Shown here piece after piece: positions 5,769-9,862 of a DNA stretch of 9,862 bases (positions within the stretch are counted from its first letter, which is position 1; the number at the start of each line of letters is the position of its first letter). Location: NCBI GenBank assembly GCA_947449125.1, contig CANFQR010000029.1, positions 1-9,862 on the forward strand. Direction: 5' to 3'. Below the pieces are notes generated by a model. That model did no database searches. It was given only the letters and a program-made list of their open reading frames with translations, and was not told the origin of the DNA. Made by a program: the position numbers and the translations under genes. The DNA is from Bacteroidota bacterium. GTDB lineage: Bacteria > Bacteroidota > Bacteroidia > B-17B0 > Aurantibacillaceae.

Positions 5769-6944
5769 ATGGCTTATCAAAAAAAAATAATGCTACTAGG
5801 AAGTGGCGAACTTGGTAAAGAGGTTGTTATAGCTTTACAAAGACTGGGACAATATATTATTGCCGTTGACAGTTATGAAAACGCGCCAGCCATGCAGGTT
5901 GCACATCAGTTTGAAGTTATTAATATGCTTGACGGCGAAGCGCTTGATGACATTGTTAAAAAACACCAACCAGACATAATTGTGCCTGAAATTGAAGCAA
6001 TAAGAACCGAACGTTTTTATGACTATGAAAAACAAGGAATTGTTGTTGTGCCCAGTGCAAAAGCGGCTAATTTTACCATGAACAGAAAGGCTATCCGCGA
6101 CTTAGCTTCAAAAGAACTTGGATTAAGAACAGCCAACTATTTATACGCAGATAATCTAACAGATTTTAACACTGCGGTAATAAAAATTGGTATTCCCTGC
6201 GTTGTAAAACCATTAATGAGCAGCAGTGGCAAAGGGCAAAGCGTTATTAAACAAGAGCAAGATATTGAAAAAGCATGGAACTATGCAATAGAAGGCTCCC
6301 GCGGAGATTACAAAGAAGTTATTATTGAAGAATTTATAAAATTTGATGCGGAAATAACATTGTTAACGGTTACTCAAAAAAACGGTAAAACGCTTTTTTG
6401 TCCGCCAATAGGACACCGGCAAGAGCGAGGCGATTATCAAGAAAGCTGGCAGCCATGCGCCATTAACAATAATGATTTAATAGAGGCGCAGGTAATGGCC
6501 GAAAAAGTTACTAAAGCACTTACAGGTTTTGGCATTTGGGGCATAGAATTTTTTCTTACCGAAAAAGGTGTTTATTTCAGCGAACTCTCTCCCCGCCCCC
6601 ACGACACGGGAATGGTAACACTTGCCAATACTCAGAATTATAACGAATTTGAATTACACGCCAGGGCCATTTTAGGGCTTCCGATCCCAAACATCGAATT
6701 AATAAAAAAAGGTGCTTCCGCTGTTGTTTTAGCAGAAAAACAAGGTAATGCGCCAGATTTTAAAGGCGTTGAAACTGTTCTTGAAAACAGCCATACAGAT
6801 GTGAAAATATTTAATAAACCTTTTACACGACCATACAGAAGAATGGCTGTTGTTTTATGCAACGGCAATACTTCAGAAAATATAATAGATATAAAAAACA
6901 AAGCCATTACATTAGCAAAAAACATAGAGGTTGTTCACCAATGA
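5769..6944 (+). CDS. purT: Formate-dependent phosphoribosylglycinamide formyltransferase
   Basis: PurT makes formyl-GAR from glycinamide ribonucleotide, formate and ATP, the third step of purine synthesis, without folate. It is a cytoplasmic ATP-grasp enzyme. The 391 aa match the 392-aa E. coli enzyme along their length. Visible blocks are [12 protein letters not shown] (8-19), APAMQVAH (39-46), INMLDGEAL (51-59), IVPEIEAI (71-78), the ATP-grasp loop SSSGKGQ (151-157), [10 protein letters not shown] (192-201), [15 protein letters not shown] (215-229) and the metal and substrate region IEFF...[13 protein letters not shown] (259-283), including E260 and E272. The ATG at 5769 places GSGELG at the expected position. 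It follows the exported protein by 13 bp, and its TGA overlaps the ATG of the next gene, so translational coupling is likely. Confidence 0.96.
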   Translation: MAYQKKIMLLGSGELGKEVVIALQRLGQYIIAVDSYENAPAMQVAHQFEVINMLDGEALDDIVKKHQPDIIVPEIEAIRTERFYDYEKQGIVVVPSAKAANFTMNRKAIRDLASKELGLRTANYLYADNLTDFNTAVIKIGIPCVVKPLMSSSGKGQSVIKQEQDIEKAWNYAIEGSRGDYKEVIIEEFIKFDAEITLLTVTQKNGKTLFCPPIGHRQERGDYQESWQPCAINNNDLIEAQVMAEKVTKALTGFGIWGIEFFLTEKGVYFSELSPRPHDTGMVTLANTQNYNEFELHARAILGLPIPNIELIKKGASAVVLAEKQGNAPDFKGVETVLENSHTDVKIFNKPFTRPYRRMAVVLCNGNTSENIIDIKNKAITLAKNIEVVHQ

Positions 6945-7483
6945 GATTTTCCTTTTTGATGTTTATTCTGTTTTTCCTTTTTGATGTAAAAGGACAAAGT
7001 AAGGACTCTTTAATTTCTTCATATAACAGCATACTTAATAAACTTCACGAAGTTGATTCTGTTATTTATTATCAGTGTCATGTTGAAGATGCTGTTCAAC
7101 AATTATCTACAACATCCGACCAAAAAATCATAGGAAAACCTCAAAAATATGCCATCACAGAAAAATATATTTTAAAGAAAAATCAAACTGATTTTGTTAT
7201 TGACTATTATACTTCTTCCTATACTATTTTCCCAAACAGAAAATTTTCCGGCTTGAAAATTAGAGAAAAAGACTACTGGAATTTTAAAAAAGAAAAGACA
7301 ATTATACTAAATCTAGAAGGTTTAAAAACATTACTGGCAATTGAAAAAATAGGTAAAGAAGCTATTGAGTATGATTACGCTATTACAAAATACAACACTA
7401 ACCAACTCATCATTAAAAATAGAAAAGATTTTAAACAATTAGTAATTGATGGAAATTTTATTTTAAATAAGTTATTGTTTTAA
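6941..7483 (+). CDS. Exported protein of unknown function, coupled to purT
   Basis: The start is taken at ATG 6941, which shares the sequence ATGA with the purT stop (6942-6944). An earlier in-frame start at 6857 would lie inside purT and would hide a good signal peptide. From 6941 the protein has 180 aa: a basic residue, then a hydrophobic core ([18 protein letters not shown]), with likely cleavage before QSKDS, so it should be periplasmic or surface-exposed. The mature part alternates polar and hydrophobic residues ([21 protein letters not shown], about 66-86) and looks rich in beta strands. It is lysine-rich, with no cysteine cluster, second membrane segment or lipobox. I do not recognise the family. 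It ends 17 bp before the converging dsbD gene. Confidence 0.72.
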   Translation: MRFSFLMFILFFLFDVKGQSKDSLISSYNSILNKLHEVDSVIYYQCHVEDAVQQLSTTSDQKIIGKPQKYAITEKYILKKNQTDFVIDYYTSSYTIFPNRKFSGLKIREKDYWNFKKEKTIILNLEGLKTLLAIEKIGKEAIEYDYAITKYNTNQLIIKNRKDFKQLVIDGNFILNKLLF

Positions 7484-7500
7484 GATAACATCTCCCCGCA

Positions 7501-9567
7501 TCACTTTTTCTCATTAAATTTTTGTAATCCTTTTTCTAACCACAAAATATATTTATTTATATCTGGGTCATAGCTAGTCGAATCGCTGTAATGATTTTCT
7601 TCTCCGTCAATTATCCAATACTGAGGTTGGGTGCTTGAAACATATTTTGTGTTTTGTAAATAACTCCACCTGTCGCCAACAGAAATTAATTTACGCTTTG
7701 AGCCATTCCACATAACTTCAGTTTGCAATTCCGACGGCAATTTCTTTTTATCATCTACATATAATGATACTAAAACAAAATCCTGAGATAATTTTAATTT
7801 CACGTCAGAGTCGCTCCAAACCTGACCTTCCATTTTTCGGCAATTAACACATGCCCATCCTGTAAAATCAACTAATACGGGTTTGTTTACTTTTTTAGCA
7901 TATTCTAATGCCAAGTAATAATCATCAAAAGCAGGTATTCCGTTTGGGCCTCTGTGTGCATGTTCTGGTAAATCAACGTGTTCTTGTTTTCCAGAAAAAA
8001 CCTCAGCGTTTCTACCACCAAAACCCTCAGGGGACTCGCTATAAAAATCAGGCGGTGGAAACCCACTTATAATCTTAAGTGGGGCACCCCACAAACCCGG
8101 AAATAAATACACCGTAAACGAAAAAACTAAAACAGCCATCATTAAACGACCAACAGAAACATGTTTCATTTCGCTGTCGTGGGCCAATTTAAACCATCCC
8201 ATTAGATAGGCTCCTAATAAAGCAAATATTACAATCCAAATTACTATAAATAATTCTCGCTTTAATATTCCTGCCTGAACCACCAAATCCGCATTAGATA
8301 AAAACTTCATTGCTAAAGCCAATTCTAAAAATCCTAAAACCACTTTTACAGAGTTTAACCAACCACCAGATTTTGGCAGAGAATTTAACCAGCCGGGAAA
8401 AGCTGCAAATAAGCCGAAAGGCAAGGCAAGCGCTAATGAAAAACCAAACATTCCAAAAAACGGACCAGCTAAGGCGCCTGTAGACGCGGCTTGAACAAGT
8501 AAAGTGCCAATTATTGGGCCGGTACACGAAAACGACACCAAGCCTAACGTAAATGCCATAAAAAATATCCCTATCAATCCTCCTTTGTCCGACTTTGCAT
8601 CCATTTTATTTACAAAGGTCGAAGGCAAGGTTATTTCGAATGCCCCTAAAAAAGATATAGCAAAAACAACCAATAAAATAAAGAATGCCAAATTAAACCA
8701 AACGTTTGTAGCTAAATTATTCATGGCATCTGCTCCGAAAATTAGTGTTACTCCCAATCCCAAACTGATGTATATAATAATAATAGATAAAGCATAAATT
8801 AACGCGTTTTTAATGCCTGCTGCTTTTGTTTTACTTTGTTTTGTGAAAAAACTAACTGTCATTGGTATCATTGGAAAAACGCAAGGAGTTAATAACGCCA
8901 ACAATCCACCCGCAAATCCGGCAATAAATAACGCCAAATAAGTTGCGTCAGGTTTTTTTTCAGGAGCTTGTATCAATTCTGTTTCTTTTTTGGTAGAACC
9001 TACTGCTGTGGCTTTTTCAGTTGCAGTATCTTTATTGGTAATAGAATCAACTTGTGTGTTTTCTGTACCAGCTATAAGTGATGATGTTTTGGCAGTACTA
9101 ACTTCTGCGCCTTCCAATTTAAAAGTAAAATCAACAGGTGGTGAAAATTTCTGACACTGACTTTCATTGCAAGCCATGCCATCTATAAACCCTTTTACAC
9201 TAAATGGTTTGTTAGTTAAGGCCTTAATTTTTTGTTTAAATACGGCTGTGTTTTCAAAGTAGCGTACAACCAAATTATCAAAAACAGGCTCGGCGTGTTC
9301 TATTGGTTTTGGTTCAATTGTTTTTCCAACAAGAGTAAACTCTTTGCTTTTTTCAAATTCAAAATAAGTTGGCAAAGGACCTTCTGGCGTTTCGATTTGT
9401 GAATACAAATGCCAAGTGGGTTCTATTTTTGCCTTAAAAATTAATTCAAACTCATCAGCACTTAATTTTTTTTGAGAAAACGACCAAGAAACATATTGTT
9501 TTGACTGACCGTAAAATACTATTGACTTAAATGTAAAAGCTAAAAAAAAGAGAACTATTTTTTTCAT
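7501..9567 (-). CDS. dsbD: Protein-disulfide reductase DsbD (three-domain)
   Basis: DsbD carries electrons from cytoplasmic thioredoxin across the inner membrane to periplasmic thiol proteins. The 688-aa protein has a signal peptide (1-20), a periplasmic alpha domain (about 24-153) with the cysteine pair C133-x4-C138, and a Ser/Thr/Lys-rich linker (about 154-207). A multi-helix membrane domain follows (about 208-500) with redox cysteines C229 in TPCVFPMIP and C348 in SFSCTGP. The C-terminal thioredoxin-like gamma domain (about 545-685) carries the CxxC site W571-A-CVNC-RKMEG (C573/C576). All six conserved cysteines are present, so it should be functional. It is somewhat longer than E. coli DsbD (565 aa) because of the linker and the segment before the gamma domain. 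It follows a stand-alone alpha-domain gene by 49 bp on the same strand, probably as one operon. Natural clients may include cytochrome c maturation and DsbC-like proteins; none are visible here. Confidence 0.95.
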   Translation of the reverse strand: MKKIVLFFLAFTFKSIVFYGQSKQYVSWSFSQKKLSADEFELIFKAKIEPTWHLYSQIETPEGPLPTYFEFEKSKEFTLVGKTIEPKPIEHAEPVFDNLVVRYFENTAVFKQKIKALTNKPFSVKGFIDGMACNESQCQKFSPPVDFTFKLEGAEVSTAKTSSLIAGTENTQVDSITNKDTATEKATAVGSTKKETELIQAPEKKPDATYLALFIAGFAGGLLALLTPCVFPMIPMTVSFFTKQSKTKAAGIKNALIYALSIIIIYISLGLGVTLIFGADAMNNLATNVWFNLAFFILLVVFAISFLGAFEITLPSTFVNKMDAKSDKGGLIGIFFMAFTLGLVSFSCTGPIIGTLLVQAASTGALAGPFFGMFGFSLALALPFGLFAAFPGWLNSLPKSGGWLNSVKVVLGFLELALAMKFLSNADLVVQAGILKRELFIVIWIVIFALLGAYLMGWFKLAHDSEMKHVSVGRLMMAVLVFSFTVYLFPGLWGAPLKIISGFPPPDFYSESPEGFGGRNAEVFSGKQEHVDLPEHAHRGPNGIPAFDDYYLALEYAKKVNKPVLVDFTGWACVNCRKMEGQVWSDSDVKLKLSQDFVLVSLYVDDKKKLPSELQTEVMWNGSKRKLISVGDRWSYLQNTKYVSSTQPQYWIIDGEENHYSDSTSYDPDINKYILWLEKGLQKFNEKK

Positions 9568-9616
9568 GTTATTTATTTTAAAAACATATTATTAAAGTAA
9601 AAATACCATTATTTTT

Positions 9617-9862
9617 TTACTGTATTCTTACCTCTAAATCTATTGTTTTTGGCGGTAAACACATCATATCGTTACAACACATATATTCAATTTTTACGCT
9701 AACCGCAAAGCCGGCTTTAGAAAATTTTATTTTTTGTTTAAACTCTGCTTTATCGCTAAACACTGCAATTTTGGCATCAAAAGCTTTTACAAATTCTTCG
9801 TGCGCATTGCTCTCTTCTGTTTTTCCAATCAATGAGTAATTTTTTGCTTCTGTAAATTTAAA
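9617..9862 (-). CDS. Stand-alone DsbD-alpha-like protein, C-terminal part (5' end beyond window)
   Basis: The frame is open from the right edge to a TAA at 9619-9617 and gives the last 81 residues, beginning FKFTEAKNYSLIGKTEE. No in-window ATG exists; the TTG at 9832 is internal, since coding continues upstream of it. The peptide aligns by eye with the alpha domain of the adjacent DsbD: YSLIGKT against FTLVGKT, AEFKQKIKF against AVFKQKIKA, and YMCCNDMMCLPP against GMACNESQCQKFSPP. It therefore keeps the cysteine pair spaced C-x4-C, with one extra preceding Cys. It ends just after the domain (TIDLEVRIQ), with no membrane part, so it appears to be a free periplasmic alpha domain that could accept electrons from DsbD. 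The N-terminus and signal peptide cannot be seen. Confidence 0.82.
   Translation of the reverse strand, partial: FKFTEAKNYSLIGKTEESNAHEEFVKAFDAKIAVFSDKAEFKQKIKFSKAGFAVSVKIEYMCCNDMMCLPPKTIDLEVRIQ

Noticed and set aside
6857..6940. Upstream extension of the gene after purT, adding 28 residues
   Set aside because: It would sit inside purT, and the added residues are basic and would bury the signal peptide; ATG 6941 fits better.
9617..9832. Complete 71-aa gene starting at TTG 9832
   Set aside because: The frame continues open to the window edge, and the residues upstream (FKFTEAKNYS) still align with the DsbD alpha domain, so the gene is simply cut.
1..9862. Mobile element, defence system, CRISPR or phage island
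   Set aside because: All recognisable genes are housekeeping; no integrase, transposase, direct repeats or tRNA gene was found, and base composition looks even.

Overview
The window reads as an ordinary chromosomal stretch from a member of the Bacteroidota. The DNA is AT-rich and translation starts mostly lack a Shine-Dalgarno sequence. Promoter -7 elements match the Bacteroidota form TAnnTTTG. The gene content fits the phylum: exbB-exbD-exbD-tonB with two ExbD paralogs, a poly-proline TonB with the FEGRN-xx-YGAYELR motif, and a DsbD preceded by a free-standing DsbD-alpha protein. The lineage below phylum cannot be fixed from this sequence.

Layout. (1) Bases 1-3337, minus strand: an energy-transduction operon, exbB (3337-2534), exbD-1 (2461-1778), exbD-2 (1730-1095) and tonB (1079-225). 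A strong intrinsic terminator follows at 177-208, then the start of a small membrane protein that runs off the left edge (147-1). (2) Bases 3338-3507: a divergent regulatory region with two closely spaced candidate promoters. (3) Bases 3508-7483, plus strand: an MmcQ/YjbR-like gene with no ATG start, then a promoter and a compact four-gene run. That run is mqnC (futalosine menaquinone pathway), a secreted or membrane protein of unknown function, purT (formate-dependent GAR transformylase), and a second exported protein of unknown function whose ATG overlaps the purT stop. (4) Bases 7501-9862, minus strand: dsbD (688 aa, all three modules and all six redox cysteines) preceded by the C-terminal part of a stand-alone DsbD-alpha-like protein that runs off the right edge.

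How they work together. ExbB and the two ExbD paralogs form the proton-driven inner-membrane motor that drives TonB, which energises outer-membrane SusC/TonB-dependent transporters. MqnC makes a menaquinone precursor and so supports the respiratory chain that generates the proton gradient. PurT supplies purine nucleotides, and the futalosine pathway starts from a purine nucleoside, so the mqnC-purT linkage may be metabolic or may be chance. DsbD moves electrons from cytoplasmic thioredoxin to periplasmic thiol proteins. The adjacent alpha-domain protein is a likely extra electron acceptor.

I found no RNA genes, mobile elements, CRISPR arrays or phage genes, and no gene-free stretch longer than about 170 bases. 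I see no strong evidence of a new system. The points most worth checking are the extra N-terminal membrane segment and four cysteines of TonB, its unusually strong Shine-Dalgarno and 11-proline run, the DsbD/DsbD-alpha pair, the missing ATG of the MmcQ-like gene, and the two unknown exported proteins around purT.
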